DNA of 64,000 bases from assembly GCF_003172915.1 (NCBI RefSeq), contig NZ_QGKU01000032.1, positions 62,001 through 126,000 of the forward strand. The letters run 5' to 3'. Shown piece after piece: positions 1-12,837 of this stretch. The notes beneath the pieces are model-generated. The model was not told where the DNA came from. It worked only from the letters and a program-made list of their open reading frames with translations, and did no database searches. Positions within the stretch are counted from its first letter, which is position 1. Each line of letters starts with the position of its first letter. The DNA is from Meridianimarinicoccus roseus. Its GTDB lineage: Bacteria; Pseudomonadota; Alphaproteobacteria; Rhodobacterales; Rhodobacteraceae. A program made the position numbers and the translations under genes.

Positions 1-792
1 AGCGGTGACCTTGTCGGTGGCGCCGACCAGCGTCTCGCCCATCCGGCTCAGAAGCTCCTTCTGGCCAGGCGTGTCGCCCGCCAGAAGACCGCGATCCATC
101 AACGCGGTGACCGCGAGCCCGCGCAGCGCATCGCGCAGTCCTGGTTCAAGTGCCGAGATCGCGAGAGTCTCGCGCTCTCCCTCTGCGATATCCAGCCCGG
201 CCCGCGCGCGGGCGGAGCCGACATAGGCGACTGTTTCGAAGCCGCCGCCCGGCGTGTCAAACCAGGCCCGCGCGGCGGCGTCGATGGCACCGGGACCGAC
301 AGCGCCGACCAGCGCCGCGTCCAGCGCCGCGAGGATAACCCTGGCCGGAGCAAGCGCCGGACCGTCGGTGGCCTCGCCGGCGAACAGGCTCTGCTGCCCG
401 ATCCGGGAGTTCAGGGCACCGACAATCTGCTCGAACTGGCGCCCGGCATTGGCTGTGGTGACCGCGAGTTGCGTTGCCTCGCCGCCGGAGGCGACCTTCA
501 GAAATTCCGGACCCGCCGCCATGAGCGTGTCCTGCAGGCTGGCGAGCGCCGTCTGCTGACCGTCCGCGATGCGCGTGGCGGCAGCGTTGCTTGTCAGGTA
601 ACCCGCATTGAGCTGCAGGCTGCGGTCCAGCCCTGCCAGCGGTGCAAAGCGCCCGGAAAAGGCGGACTGCAAGTCCGCTTTCTGCCCGGAGTTCAGCTCC
701 TGCGTCAGGCGGTTCAGGTCGTTCTTGACGGCGACCGTGTCGCGGCGCAGCGTCGTCGCCTGTGCCATGTCCCCGATATTGGCCAGTTTCAC
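1..792 (-). CDS. flgL: Flagellar hook-associated protein FlgL (partial, C-terminus off the window)
   Basis: FlgL (HAP3) joins the flagellar hook to the filament outside the cell. The frame stays open for 264 codons and runs off the left edge, so the C-terminal helix is missing. The N-terminus, IGDMAQATTLRRDTVAVK, is the helix typical of the flagellin/FlgL family and is followed by Gln- and Ala-rich heptads. A GTG at 792 gives this full N-terminus; an ATG at 768 would remove the conserved IGDMAQ and is less likely. A GGAG lies in the end of flgK just upstream, and the gap to the flgK stop is two bases, so the two genes are co-transcribed. The family assignment is clear; only the 3' end is unseen. 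Confidence 0.9.
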   Translation of the reverse strand, partial: MKLANIGDMAQATTLRRDTVAVKNDLNRLTQELNSGQKADLQSAFSGRFAPLAGLDRSLQLNAGYLTSNAAATRIADGQQTALASLQDTLMAAGPEFLKVASGGEATQLAVTTANAGRQFEQIVGALNSRIGQQSLFAGEATDGPALAPARVILAALDAALVGAVGPGAIDAAARAWFDTPGGGFETVAYVGSARARAGLDIAEGERETLAISALEPGLRDALRGLAVTALMDRGLLAGDTPGQKELLSRMGETLVGATDKVTA

Positions 793-794
793 GT

Positions 795-2240
795 TCAGAT
801 CTCCATCAGCATGTCGAGCATCGCCTGTGATGCGGAAATGACCTTGGCGTTGGCAGCGTAGGCCTGCTCGATCAGCAGCAGCCGCTGCATTTCGGCGTCG
901 CTGTCCACGCCATCGCGCATGAGCCCGTCCGACAGGGCGGAGGCGCGGGCCGAGGCATGGGCAGTTTCCTGGTCGAGCGCATCCCGCGCAATGCCGATCG
1001 CGCTCAGCACGTCAGCGGCCAATCCAGCGGCAGTCCGCAAGCCGGGCGCGAACCCGCCGGATGCGGGGTCGCGAAACGACGACAGGGCATCGGTCAGCCG
1101 GTGCAGTCCCGCGGCTTGCCCCGCCTCGCCGGGCACGGTCGCCCCAAGCCCGTCCCGCAGACGCCATGCGGCGCCCCCCTGTTCCGGATCGGCAGCGACA
1201 TTGAGCGCAAGCCGCCGCGACAGCCCGACCTCGTCCACGGGCTGGAAGGCCGCTCCGGCATCGGTGAGGAGCCCGGGTGCGCCTGGCGCAAGCGTCGGAT
1301 CGACACCTGACGCCTCGAACCTTTCCAGCAGGTCACGCGCGAATCCGTCAAGCCGCTCCTGCGCCATGGGCGCTTGCGCATCGCGCACGTTGAAAAGCCC
1401 CTCGAGCCGCCCGCCGGACAGCAGATGACGATCACGGCCAAGGTCGATCTGCGCACCATTGACGGTAAGCCCGGACAGCGTGCCGCCAGCGAGGCTGTGA
1501 AACTCGGTCACTGTGCCAGTGGTCTGGAAGCCGATCACCGGCGCGGGCCCGTCCATCAGCACCCCGCCTTCCGTCAGAAGGGCAACCACGCCGCGTCCGC
1601 GATCCACCTCGCGAACCGGCACCATTTCCGAGATTCGGTCGATCAGAAGCTGGCGCTGGTCCGCCAGCCCGCCGACGTCGCCGCCGCGCACGGTGGCACG
1701 GCGAATATCGTCGTTGAACGTTTCGAGTTGCGCGAGATCCGCGTTCAGTTGCGCGACGGCCTCGCCGATGGCGGCGTCGGCGCGCCCGCGTTCCAGCTGG
1801 ATCGCGCCCGCTGTCTCGCCGATGCGCGCAACGAGATGGTCGAGACGGCCGACCGCCTGTTCCAGGATCGCACCCGACGCCGGCTCGGCTGCCGCTGCGA
1901 CAAGCGCGGTTTCAAGGTCGGCCACGAGGCCAGACAGCGACGACGGACTTCCCGGCTCCCCGATGACAGCCTGCACCGAAGCGAGGAACTCGACCTGGGC
2001 CCGACCGAGCGCGACCTCAGCGTCAGCGCCGCGCCGGTCGGTCAGCAACGTCCGGTCGACGATCCGCACTTCGCCGGTGACCAGCACGCCGCCCGTGTCG
2101 GCACGCGCGGTCAGTTCCAGTTCGCGCCGGGCGTATCCGTCGGTTGTCGCGTTGGCGAGATTGCTCGACACGGTCGCGGCGCCGCGGCTGGCCGCGGCAA
2201 GCCCGGACAGAGCCGTATTCATTGCGCCGGTTATAGACAT
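795..2240 (-). CDS. flgK: Flagellar hook-associated protein FlgK
   Basis: FlgK (HAP1) is the first hook-filament junction protein, exported through the flagellar type III apparatus. The 481-residue product has the usual two-ended pattern. The N-terminal rod/hook helix is MSITGAMNTALSGLAAAS, followed by a SNLANATTDGYARRE motif. The C-terminal helix carries LLIEQAYAANAKVISA and MLDMLMEI. The middle is variable and low in cysteine, as in secreted axial proteins. An AAAGGGG sequence precedes the ATG by eight bases. It lies 21 bases after flgE and two bases before flgL, so the three form one operon. Its length is normal for the compact alphaproteobacterial form. Confidence 0.95.
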   Translation of the reverse strand: MSITGAMNTALSGLAAASRGAATVSSNLANATTDGYARRELELTARADTGGVLVTGEVRIVDRTLLTDRRGADAEVALGRAQVEFLASVQAVIGEPGSPSSLSGLVADLETALVAAAAEPASGAILEQAVGRLDHLVARIGETAGAIQLERGRADAAIGEAVAQLNADLAQLETFNDDIRRATVRGGDVGGLADQRQLLIDRISEMVPVREVDRGRGVVALLTEGGVLMDGPAPVIGFQTTGTVTEFHSLAGGTLSGLTVNGAQIDLGRDRHLLSGGRLEGLFNVRDAQAPMAQERLDGFARDLLERFEASGVDPTLAPGAPGLLTDAGAAFQPVDEVGLSRRLALNVAADPEQGGAAWRLRDGLGATVPGEAGQAAGLHRLTDALSSFRDPASGGFAPGLRTAAGLAADVLSAIGIARDALDQETAHASARASALSDGLMRDGVDSDAEMQRLLLIEQAYAANAKVISASQAMLDMLMEI

Positions 2241-2261
2241 GGCTCAGCCCCTTTCGACGGT

Positions 2262-3572
2262 TCACCGCTTGATGTTGGTGGTTTCCTGCAGCATCTCGTC
2301 GACGGTCTGGATCACCTTGGCGTTCGACGAATATGCGCGCTGGGTCTGGATCAGGTCGGTCAGTTCGGTCGCGACATCGGTGGTCGATTCCTCGCGGGCG
2401 TAGTTGATCAAATCACCGGTCGGACCGTCCCCTGCGTCCCACATGAAATAGGCACCGCTTTCGTTCGAGATCTGGTAGGTCTGGCTGTCGAGGGCGATCA
2501 GCCCGTCGGGATTGGGCATATCCACCAGCGGCACCTGATAGACGGTGCGCACGGCGCCATTGTCGTACATGGCGATCACCATGCCGTTCGGATCGATATC
2601 CACCGAAACCATGTTGCCCACAGGAGACCCGTCCTTGTTGATCACCACCGGCGAGAAGGAATCGGACAATTGCGTCAGCCCCTGGCTGCTGCCGGGCACG
2701 CCAATGGCAATGTCCATCGGGCCGCTGGCGACGTTGACCGAAAAGCTGCCGGTCGCGGGGTCGTAGGGTCCACCTGACAGGGCCGTCACCGATGCAATCG
2801 TGCCGCCCGCGGCGCGCGAATCGTTGAAGATGATCCGGTATTCCCCGATCACCGCCCCGCCCTGCGCGCTGTCGGTGACCTGCATCGTCCATTCGTTCGA
2901 TGCAGGGTCGCCCGGATTGGCCGGAACGGTCGGCGTGAAGCTGACACCCACATTCTCGGAGGTGCCGACATTGTTGAAATACTCGATCGAAAGGTTTTCC
3001 ACGTCGCCCGGCGCGCCCGGCTTCGTACTTGTTGCCGGCAGGTTGGCGATCACTTCCATCCTGGTGGTCGGCTCACCAACGAATTCGTTGACGTTCAACT
3101 GGATGGGTTCCAGCCCGGCAGGGGTATCGCGGGGATAGTTAGGGATGGTGCCGTCATCGGCCGCGGGCCAGCCCATCAGGATCAGCCCGGTCGCGCTTTT
3201 CAGATACCCGTCCTGGTCCGTGCGGAAGGAGCCGGTGGTCTGCAGCATCATCGGCACATCGCCGTTGCCCACGCGCACCGCGCTCTCGGAGGTTACCGGG
3301 ATCATCCCGCGCCCCCGCACGGCGATATCGGTGGAGTTGCTTGTCCCGACCAGCGATCCGCGGTCGCTGATCAGCTTCTGCGTCGTGGTGCGAACCCCGC
3401 CGGCGGAATAGGAGCCGCCCTGGCCGCCGATCACCATCGAATGAAAATCCGCTTCCGACCGCTTGTAGCCGTAGGTCGCGGAGTTCGCGATGTTGTCTGA
3501 AATCACGCTGAGCTTGCTGGCATTCGCCTTGAGCCCCATGACCCCCGCATTCAACGAAGAGGAAATCGACAT
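2262..3572 (-). CDS. flgE: Flagellar hook protein FlgE
   Basis: FlgE polymerises into the flexible flagellar hook. The 436-residue product starts MSISSSLNAGVMGLKAN, then DNIANSATYGYKRSEADF, the standard rod/hook N-terminal motif. It ends with LTDLIQTQRAYSSNAKVIQT, the matching C-terminal helix. A central GTSNSTDIAVRGRGMI segment corresponds to the D1-type FlgE/F/G domain. I chose the ATG at 3572 over one six codons upstream because family members begin MSIS; an AAAGG lies just upstream. It is the first gene of flgE-flgK-flgL in this window and has a CtrA-like box about 57 bases upstream of the start. Confidence 0.95.
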   Translation of the reverse strand: MSISSSLNAGVMGLKANASKLSVISDNIANSATYGYKRSEADFHSMVIGGQGGSYSAGGVRTTTQKLISDRGSLVGTSNSTDIAVRGRGMIPVTSESAVRVGNGDVPMMLQTTGSFRTDQDGYLKSATGLILMGWPAADDGTIPNYPRDTPAGLEPIQLNVNEFVGEPTTRMEVIANLPATSTKPGAPGDVENLSIEYFNNVGTSENVGVSFTPTVPANPGDPASNEWTMQVTDSAQGGAVIGEYRIIFNDSRAAGGTIASVTALSGGPYDPATGSFSVNVASGPMDIAIGVPGSSQGLTQLSDSFSPVVINKDGSPVGNMVSVDIDPNGMVIAMYDNGAVRTVYQVPLVDMPNPDGLIALDSQTYQISNESGAYFMWDAGDGPTGDLINYAREESTTDVATELTDLIQTQRAYSSNAKVIQTVDEMLQETTNIKR

Positions 3573-3628
3573 GCCTGCGCCTTTCTGCACCAGTATCCTT
3601 GATTGGTGTCAGGACTAAGGCGCCCGGA

Positions 3629-3643
3629 CTAATTCAGGCTTAA
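3629..3643 (-). promoter_or_regulatory. Candidate CtrA binding box upstream of flgE
   Basis: On the minus strand this reads TTAA-N7-TTAG, one base from the CtrA consensus TTAA-N7-TTAA. TTAA tetramers are rare in this GC-rich sequence. The box lies in the only sizeable gap upstream of the flagellar operon. CtrA controls flagellar genes in many Rhodobacterales. Whether it binds here is inferred from sequence only. Confidence 0.5.
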
Positions 3644-3662
3644 CAGATAAAATTTGAGGAAT

Positions 3663-4358
3663 TTACCCTGCCAGCGCCGGGTCACGCCCCGCCAGAAGCG
3701 GCCGCGTCATGGCCGAAAGGGCCGTCTGCTGCGCCCCGTCCGGCCCGAAATTCCTGTCGTCCAGCCAGCGCGCGAAGGCATCCGACAGCGCGGGCCATTC
3801 GCCGTCCAACACAGAAAACCACGCGGTGTCGCGATTCGCGCCCTTCACCACCTGGTGCTGGCGGAACACTCCTTCGAAGCCGAAGCCCAGCCGCTGGGCC
3901 GCCCGGCGCGAGGCAAGATTGGCCGCGTTGCATTTCCATTCGCAGCGCCGGTAGCCCGCCTCGAACACCCGCCCCATCATCAGCGTCAGCGCCTCTGTCG
4001 CCGCGCGGCTGCCCTGCAGACAAGGGGCAAGATTCAGATGCCCGATCTCGGCGACGCCGTGGGCCGGGGTGATCCTGAGAAACGACGCGATGCCCGACGG
4101 CGCGCCGGTTCCCAGCGGACAGACAGTGAAGAAAATCGTGTCCGGCTGCGCCTTTGCCCAGTCGATCCAGCCCTGCCATCCGGACAGGTCCAGCGGGCCG
4201 TAGGGCAACCAGTCCCAGTTGCGCACGGCGCCGGAAAAGGCCTTGGACAGCCCGCCCGCATGGGCGGAATCGAGCGGCACGCAGCGCACCGACCGTCCGT
4301 CCAGCGGGGTCGCTGGAAGGGGCGGGCAGCCTGTCCAGCCACCCGCCAGCTGCGTCAC
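3663..4358 (-). CDS. GNAT-family N-acetyltransferase (RimJ/RimL-like)
   Basis: This 231-residue protein resembles RimJ/RimL-type acetyltransferases, which move an acetyl group from acetyl-CoA to an amine. Visible features are the strand [23 protein letters not shown], whose QGSRAAT segment stands where the CoA-pyrophosphate loop is expected, and the later [17 protein letters not shown] typical of the family. The substrate cannot be told; relatives act on protein N-termini, amino acids or drugs. The GTG start overlaps the aspS stop codon by three bases (GTGA), so it is translationally coupled to aspS. The 25-residue C-terminal tail after the core domain is not a known motif. Confidence 0.85.
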   Translation of the reverse strand: MTQLAGGWTGCPPLPATPLDGRSVRCVPLDSAHAGGLSKAFSGAVRNWDWLPYGPLDLSGWQGWIDWAKAQPDTIFFTVCPLGTGAPSGIASFLRITPAHGVAEIGHLNLAPCLQGSRAATEALTLMMGRVFEAGYRRCEWKCNAANLASRRAAQRLGFGFEGVFRQHQVVKGANRDTAWFSVLDGEWPALSDAFARWLDDRNFGPDGAQQTALSAMTRPLLAGRDPALAG

Positions 4359-6133
4359 TTCCCGGCCTCGATCACCCGCAGGCTCAATTCGCGCAACTGC
4401 TCGTTCGTGGGCTCAGAAGGGGCGCCCATCATCAGGTCTTCGGCACGCTGGTTCATCGGGAACATGATGACCTCGCGGATGTTCGCCTCATCCGCGAGCA
4501 GCATCACCATCCGGTCGATCCCGGCGGCACAGCCCCCGTGCGGCGGCGCGCCGTACTTGAACGCGTTGACCATGCCGCCGAAGCGTTTTTCCACCTCTTC
4601 GCGACCGTAGCCCGCGATCTCGAACGCCTTGAACATGATCTCGGGGCGATGGTTCCGGATCGCGCCGGACACCAGTTCGTACCCGTTGCACGCCAGATCG
4701 TACTGGAAGCCCAGCACCTCCAGCGGATCGCCTTCCAGCGCCTCCATCCCGCCCTGCGGCATGGAAAACGGGTTGTGTTCGAAATCGATCCGGCCGGTTT
4801 CCTCGTCCTTCTCGTAGATCGGGAAATCGACGATCCACGTAAAGGCGAACCGGTCCTTGTCGGTCAGGCCCAACTCGTCGCCGATCACGGTGCGCGCGCG
4901 GCCCGCGACGGCCTCGAATGCCTTGGGCTTGCCGCCAAGGAAGAAGGCCGCGTCACCGACACCAAGGCCAAGCTGCGACCTGATCGCTTCGGTCCGTTCA
5001 GGTCCGATGTTCTTGGCCAGCGGGCCAGCGGCTTCCATGCCGTCCGCCCCGTCCCGCCAGAAAATGTAGCCCATGCCCGGCAGGCCCTGTTCCTGTGCGA
5101 ACTTGTTCATCCGGTCGCAGAACTTGCGGCTGCCGCCACCCGGCGCCGGAATCGCGCGGATCTCGGTCCCGTCCTGTTCCAGCAGCTTGGCGAAGATCGC
5201 GAAGCCCGAGCCGCGGAAGTGGTCCGACACGATCTGCATCCTGATCGGATTGCGCAAGTCGGGCTTGTCGGTGCCATACCACAGGGCCGCATCGCGATAC
5301 GAGATCTGCGGCCACTCGGCATCGACCTTTCGGCCCTTGCCGAACTCCTCGAACACGCCCGCGATCACCGGCTGGATCGCATCGAACACGTCCTGCTGGG
5401 TCACGAAGCTCATTTCCAGATCCAGCTGGTAGAAGTCGGTGGGCGAGCGGTCGGCGCGCGGGTCCTCGTCGCGGAAACAGGGCGCGATCTGGAAATACCG
5501 GTCGAACCCCGACACCATGATCAACTGTTTGAACTGCTGCGGCGCTTGCGGCAGCGCGTAGAACTTGCCGGGATGCAGCCGCGACGGCACGAGAAAGTCG
5601 CGCGCGCCCTCGGGGCTGGAGGCGGTGATGATCGGGGTCTGGAACTCGGTGAAGCCGCTGTCCCACATCCGGTTGCGGATCGACCGCACCACGTTGCTGC
5701 GCAGCATGATATTGGCGTGCAGGCTGTCGCGGCGCAGATCGAGATAGCGATACTTCAGGCGGGTTTCTTCCGGATATTCTTGGTCCCCGAACACCGGCAG
5801 CGGCAGTTCTTCGGCCGCGCCAAGCACCTCCATGTCGCGGATATAGACCTCGATCTCGCCGGTGGGCAGCTTCGGGTTCACCAGGCTTTCGTCGCGCGCC
5901 TTAACCGTGCCGTCGATCCGGATGCACCATTCGGAGCGGACCTTTTCCACCTCGGCAAACACCGGGCTGTCGCTGTCGGCAAGAACCTGCGTGATACCGT
6001 AGTGGTCGCGCAGGTCGATGAACAGGACCCCGCCATGGTCGCGCACCCGGTGCACCCAGCCCGACAGGCGGACCTGCTGGCCCACATGGGCCTTGTTCAA
6101 CTCGGCGCAGGTCTGGCTGCGATAGGCGTGCAT
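4355..6133 (-). CDS. aspS: Aspartate--tRNA ligase
   Basis: Class II aminoacyl-tRNA synthetase that charges tRNA-Asp, and possibly tRNA-Asn in bacteria that use the amidotransferase route. The 592-residue product has an OB-fold anticodon domain at the N-terminus ([20 protein letters not shown]), motif 2 around [19 protein letters not shown], a GAD insertion in the middle and motif 3 at [18 protein letters not shown]. The start at 6133 ([12 protein letters not shown]) fits the family; an upstream ATG would add 13 unrelated residues. It is followed by, and overlaps, the acetyltransferase gene. The length is standard for bacterial AspRS. Confidence 0.97.
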   Translation of the reverse strand: MHAYRSQTCAELNKAHVGQQVRLSGWVHRVRDHGGVLFIDLRDHYGITQVLADSDSPVFAEVEKVRSEWCIRIDGTVKARDESLVNPKLPTGEIEVYIRDMEVLGAAEELPLPVFGDQEYPEETRLKYRYLDLRRDSLHANIMLRSNVVRSIRNRMWDSGFTEFQTPIITASSPEGARDFLVPSRLHPGKFYALPQAPQQFKQLIMVSGFDRYFQIAPCFRDEDPRADRSPTDFYQLDLEMSFVTQQDVFDAIQPVIAGVFEEFGKGRKVDAEWPQISYRDAALWYGTDKPDLRNPIRMQIVSDHFRGSGFAIFAKLLEQDGTEIRAIPAPGGGSRKFCDRMNKFAQEQGLPGMGYIFWRDGADGMEAAGPLAKNIGPERTEAIRSQLGLGVGDAAFFLGGKPKAFEAVAGRARTVIGDELGLTDKDRFAFTWIVDFPIYEKDEETGRIDFEHNPFSMPQGGMEALEGDPLEVLGFQYDLACNGYELVSGAIRNHRPEIMFKAFEIAGYGREEVEKRFGGMVNAFKYGAPPHGGCAAGIDRMVMLLADEANIREVIMFPMNQRAEDLMMGAPSEPTNEQLRELSLRVIEAGK

Positions 6134-6190
6134 GGCGTTTGTCCCGGCTGCGAAAGGTTCGCGCCGATACACCGCGCATGGGCAGGGAAG

Positions 6191-6832
6191 TCAAGGCGCG
6201 GGGGCGATCAGGCGCATCTCGAACCGGCAGGCGGGGGCGCCGGCGGCGCAGCAGGCGGTTTCTTCGCAACGGAAGGCGGGGTCGATCAGGCGCGTGAACA
6301 ACCGCTCGAACACGGCCGCGTGCCAGTGGCAAACCGGATGCGCGCCGAACTCGCCACGGACCATGGGGTTGTCCGCGATCTCGAACACCGGCATCGCGCC
6401 GCCCTTTACCGAGAATCGTCCAGAGCCCGCGAAGGTCCAGGCGTGGCGCGCGATCGCCCGTGTCAGCATAGGCACCGCCAGCCGCGCGGGGAGAAGGTGC
6501 AGCAGGTATTGCGCCGCGCGCGGGATGCGGTTCACGAGGATGTAGTCGCCGGTGCGCTTTCCCGCGGCCCAAGCCAGCGCCGGCGCAAGGTCGGCCAGTT
6601 CACGCCGCATCGCCTGATGCACCCGCGCGACCGGCATCTCGTCTATCATCGCGCTGCCATCGGGCAACTCGAACACACCGCCGCTGGCGAAGAGATGGCC
6701 GCGCAACTCTGTTCCGCCGACGCGGTCCAGCACGGGCACCAGTTGCAGCAGCGCGTTCGGGCCGATCTTCGCGCCGCCGCCGCTGCCAGCCCCACTGTCG
6801 TGGTCCAGCAGGTCGCGGGCGGTCCCGTCCAT
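6191..6832 (-). CDS. bchJ: Bacteriochlorophyll biosynthesis protein BchJ (V4R domain)
   Basis: BchJ is a small V4R-domain protein of the Mg-branch of bacteriochlorophyll synthesis. It was first described as a 4-vinyl reductase. Later work assigned divinyl reduction to BciA/BciB, so a role in handling or delivering porphyrin intermediates is more likely. The 213-residue product has the V4R signature near its end (CCAAGAPACRFEMRL) and the preceding HPVCHWHAAVFERLF. Its ATG overlaps the bchE stop codon by one base (TGATG), so the two are translated together. The same bchE-bchJ order occurs in purple bacterial photosynthesis clusters. No other photosynthesis gene is next to it here. Confidence 0.9.
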   Translation of the reverse strand: MDGTARDLLDHDSGAGSGGGAKIGPNALLQLVPVLDRVGGTELRGHLFASGGVFELPDGSAMIDEMPVARVHQAMRRELADLAPALAWAAGKRTGDYILVNRIPRAAQYLLHLLPARLAVPMLTRAIARHAWTFAGSGRFSVKGGAMPVFEIADNPMVRGEFGAHPVCHWHAAVFERLFTRLIDPAFRCEETACCAAGAPACRFEMRLIAPAP

Positions 6833-8511
6833 CAGACCGCTTCCTGTTCCGCCTCGGTCATCTGCTGATCCCCTCCGCCGCAGGCCTTGATCTCGGCGCC
6901 GTTCGGCATCCGAAAATTCGCGGTCCGTTCGGCGGCACGGGCCTTGCCCTGCGCGCGCAGCGCTTCGCGGCGTTCGGCGGCACGGGCGGCCTTGTCGGCG
7001 CTGGCCTCCCAATCCTCCATCTGCGCCTCGGCGATGGTGCGCGTCTCGTCGAAATGGAAGTCCAGCCGGTTCTTCGATTGCGGCCCGGTGTAGCCGACTT
7101 TCCCGAGGTCGTAGAATGTCCGCGCGAAACCGGCCTTCATGAACGCCTTCAGGCACCCCAGAAGATACCGCCGCCGGAACCCGGTGCCACGCCAGGGATA
7201 GTGGAACAGCGCCTTGCGCATGTAGAAGCGCCGGTAGTTGTTCATCACGCCATCCAGCAACTCGCCCCGCTCCATCGCCTTTGGCTTCATGATGGGCGTC
7301 ACGAAATTGTAGCGCGAGAAGTCGAACACCTCGACCTTGTCCTTCAGCTCCTGGAACAGCGGCGTGAAGGGCCAGGGCGTGTACATTGCCCAGTTCGCAA
7401 GATCCGGCTGCCAGTCCCAAGCCATGCGATAGGTTTCGTCCAGCGTTTCTTTCGTCTCGTTGTCGAGGCCCACGATGAACTGAGCCTCGACCAGGATGTC
7501 GGCCTCGCGCAGCAGACGGATCGCGGTCTTGTTCTCCTCGACCCGGGTTTCCTTGTTGAACTGGTCAAGCTTCATCTGCGCTGCGGCTTCGGTGCCAAGG
7601 CTGACATGCACCAGCCCCGCCTTACGGTAGAACTTGAGCAACTCGCGGTCGCGGTAGATGTCGGTGACGCGGGTGTTGATGCCCCACTTGACCTTGTCTG
7701 GCAGACCGCGCGCGATCAGTTCCTCGCAGAACTCGATGAACTTCTTGCGGTTGATGGTGGGTTCCTCGTCGGCAAGGATGAAGAAACCAACCTTGTGGTC
7801 GTTCACCAGCTTTTCGATCTCGTCGACGACCTTCTTGGGGTCGCGCACGCGGTAGTCACGCCAGAACTTCCATTGCGAGCAGAACGAACAGGTGAACGGG
7901 CAGCCGCGGGCCATGTTCGGGATGGCGACGCGCGTGCCCAGCGGGATGTACTGGTACTTGTCCCACTCGAGGATCTCCCAGTCCGGGTCGATCCCGTCGA
8001 GATCCTTGACCGTGGAGGCCGCCTGCGTCGCAACGATCTCGTCGCCGTCCAGAAACGCCAGCCCCTTGATGCTGCGGCGGTCGGCGGGCCAGCGCCCGTC
8101 GCGGACGGCCAGCATCAACTCGGTCAGGATCTCCTCGCCCTCGCCGCGAACGATCACGTCGATCCACGGCGCTTCGGACAGGACCTGCTTGTACATGAAG
8201 GTCGCATGCACCCCGCCCAGCATCCGCAGTGCGTTCGGGCAGCGATCGCGCGCCATTTCGAGGACTGCCTCGGCCTTGTAGATCGACGGCGTGATCGCGG
8301 TCGTGCCTACCACGTCTGGGTTCAGCGCAGCCAGCCGATTAGCGACCTCCGCGTCGGGCAGGTTGTCCGTCATCGCATCGATGAAATGAATGTCGTCGAA
8401 ACCCGCACGGCGCAGGCTGCCGGCAAGATAGGCGACCCAAGCGGGCGGCCACGTCCCGGCGATCTCGGCCCCGCCAGAGCGGTAGTTCGGATGGACAAAG
8501 ACGATTCGCAT
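6832..8511 (-). CDS. bchE: Anaerobic Mg-protoporphyrin IX monomethyl ester oxidative cyclase BchE
   Basis: BchE forms the isocyclic ring of bacteriochlorophyll without oxygen. It uses cobalamin, an iron-sulfur cluster and S-adenosylmethionine. The 559-residue product starts [17 protein letters not shown], followed by a B12-binding-like domain (about residues 20-150). The radical-SAM cysteine motif lies in [16 protein letters not shown] (C-x3-C-x2-C), then the TIM-barrel region. The ATG at 8511 matches the usual N-terminus. It leads the bchE-bchJ pair and has FNR-like and PpsR-like sites directly upstream. In aerobic phototrophs the oxygen-dependent AcsF does the same step; BchE implies use under low oxygen. 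Confidence 0.96.
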   Translation of the reverse strand: MRIVFVHPNYRSGGAEIAGTWPPAWVAYLAGSLRRAGFDDIHFIDAMTDNLPDAEVANRLAALNPDVVGTTAITPSIYKAEAVLEMARDRCPNALRMLGGVHATFMYKQVLSEAPWIDVIVRGEGEEILTELMLAVRDGRWPADRRSIKGLAFLDGDEIVATQAASTVKDLDGIDPDWEILEWDKYQYIPLGTRVAIPNMARGCPFTCSFCSQWKFWRDYRVRDPKKVVDEIEKLVNDHKVGFFILADEEPTINRKKFIEFCEELIARGLPDKVKWGINTRVTDIYRDRELLKFYRKAGLVHVSLGTEAAAQMKLDQFNKETRVEENKTAIRLLREADILVEAQFIVGLDNETKETLDETYRMAWDWQPDLANWAMYTPWPFTPLFQELKDKVEVFDFSRYNFVTPIMKPKAMERGELLDGVMNNYRRFYMRKALFHYPWRGTGFRRRYLLGCLKAFMKAGFARTFYDLGKVGYTGPQSKNRLDFHFDETRTIAEAQMEDWEASADKAARAAERREALRAQGKARAAERTANFRMPNGAEIKACGGGDQQMTEAEQEAV

Positions 8512-8551
8512 GGTGGGCTCCCTCGGTTTCACCGAAGGCTACGCCCCAATG

Positions 8552-8569
8552 TGTCAGTCTGAATTGACA
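8552..8569. promoter_or_regulatory. PpsR/CrtJ-type operator upstream of bchE
   Basis: TGTCAGTCTGAATTGACA is an exact TGT-N12-ACA palindrome, the binding motif of the PpsR/CrtJ repressor of photosynthesis genes. It lies 41-58 bases upstream of the bchE start. PpsR represses bch and crt genes under oxygen. The match and its position before a bch gene support the call; binding is inferred. Confidence 0.7.
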
Positions 8570-8577
8570 CATATCAA
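8564..8577. promoter_or_regulatory. FnrL-type site upstream of bchE, overlapping the PpsR site
   Basis: TTGACACATATCAA matches the FNR consensus TTGAT-N4-ATCAA at nine of ten fixed positions. It shares six bases with the TGT-N12-ACA palindrome. FnrL activates bchE in Rhodobacter at low oxygen. The overlap suggests that activator and repressor compete for the site, which is an inference. Confidence 0.7.
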
Positions 8578-8674
8578 GGATGTGACAGATTCTTGTGACA
8601 GTCGCTGCCGCAACCCCCGCCCGCGCTCCGGCTTCGCGCCAGGCCCGCGCCGGACGCTCACACGCCTTCATCCC

Positions 8675-8702
8675 TTGCGTCGCGCGGCCTCTTGTCTATA
8701 AG
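8675..8702 (+). promoter_or_regulatory. Candidate sigma-70 promoter of carB
   Basis: TTGCGT, a 16-base spacer and TATAAG form a plausible -35/-10 pair ending 40 bases before the carB ATG. This is the best such pair in the bchE-carB gap. No transcript evidence is available. Confidence 0.4.
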
Positions 8703-8742
8703 CCACGACGATTTGCCCGCACTCAGGTCAGAAAGTGACGCC

Positions 8743-11985
<3,243 letters not shown>

Positions 11986-12044
11986 TCGGGAGGCTTTCTT
12001 TCGGGGGCGTGCGCCCGCGAGCCGAGCTTACGGGGGCGCGCGCC

Positions 12045-12770
12045 TTAGACCATCGGCCAGTCGTTCTTCGAAATCGCCAGAACGTCCTGGTAGCCGCCCC
12101 AGCCCCCTTCCCGCAATAGTTCCACCCGCGCCAGCGGATACCTTTCCAACCGACCGAGAACCCACGCCGGGGATGACAGGGTTAACCCGTAGGTCGGGCA
12201 GCTGTCGTCGTAGTTGCGGTAAGCAAACCCCGATCTTGCGTAGTCGGCGTAAAGCGCCTTGGTATCCACAAGCGTGCCAAAGACCTCATGCCCGTCGCGA
12301 GCCATTAGCCCGGCGATCCTCCCGTGAAAGGTCGCGACTAGGACTCCGCCGGGCCGCAGAGCCTCGAGGCAGCGCCCGAGGAACGCATCCCACTGCCAGA
12401 CATCCAAGTGAGTCAACAGCGATCCCGAGAAAATCAGATCGAGATCCCCCGGCAGCGGCGTGTCGAAGTTCGGTGTGGACTGGATAGGGTGCGCACCCAG
12501 CACACGCTCAACGAACTCCAGCGCATCGGGGTCGATCTCGGCCGCATGCAACTCCGCGTCCGGATAGTCACGTTTCAGCCAGCGCAGGACCCGCCCGTGT
12601 CCTGACGGAAAATCGAGCACCCTGCCTGGTGCGTTCCCTGACAACGCCAGTTTGCAAATGTCCGACGCCCTTTGCCCGGCAAGGTAATAATCCCCCCGAT
12701 TTGTGAACATTTGGTCGTTTGGAGAGATTTCCTCGATCACTCCCGCGATGCTGCCGTCGGCGCTTGTCAA
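12045..12770 (-). CDS. Class I SAM-dependent methyltransferase
   Basis: A 241-residue protein with a Rossmann-type methyltransferase fold. Motif I is RVLDFPSGHGRVLRWL, the acidic post-I position is AAEIDPDAL, and SLLTHLDVWQWDAFL followed by LRPGGVLVATFHG marks the C-terminal half of the domain. The substrate cannot be read; close relatives are annotated only as methyltransferase-domain proteins. It is convergent with carB and about 65 bases from the next minus-strand gene. Its GC content is slightly lower than that of its neighbours, but no sign of recent transfer is decisive. Confidence 0.8.
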   Translation of the reverse strand: MTSADGSIAGVIEEISPNDQMFTNRGDYYLAGQRASDICKLALSGNAPGRVLDFPSGHGRVLRWLKRDYPDAELHAAEIDPDALEFVERVLGAHPIQSTPNFDTPLPGDLDLIFSGSLLTHLDVWQWDAFLGRCLEALRPGGVLVATFHGRIAGLMARDGHEVFGTLVDTKALYADYARSGFAYRNYDDSCPTYGLTLSSPAWVLGRLERYPLARVELLREGGWGGYQDVLAISKNDWPMV

Positions 12771-12837
12771 ATGGTTCTCCTTTGGATGGGTCCAGCGGTT
12801 TCGGCAGGCAATCGGTGACCAAATGTCTGGGCGCCGA

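Noticed and set aside
8581-8601. TGTGACAG direct repeat upstream of bchE as a second PpsR site
   Set aside because: It is a direct repeat with 13-base period and does not give TGT-N12-ACA; noted but not called.
11986-12044. GC-rich inverted repeat GGGCG/CGCCC after carB as a terminator
   Set aside because: Short stem with no T run on either strand; such repeats are expected by chance at this base composition.
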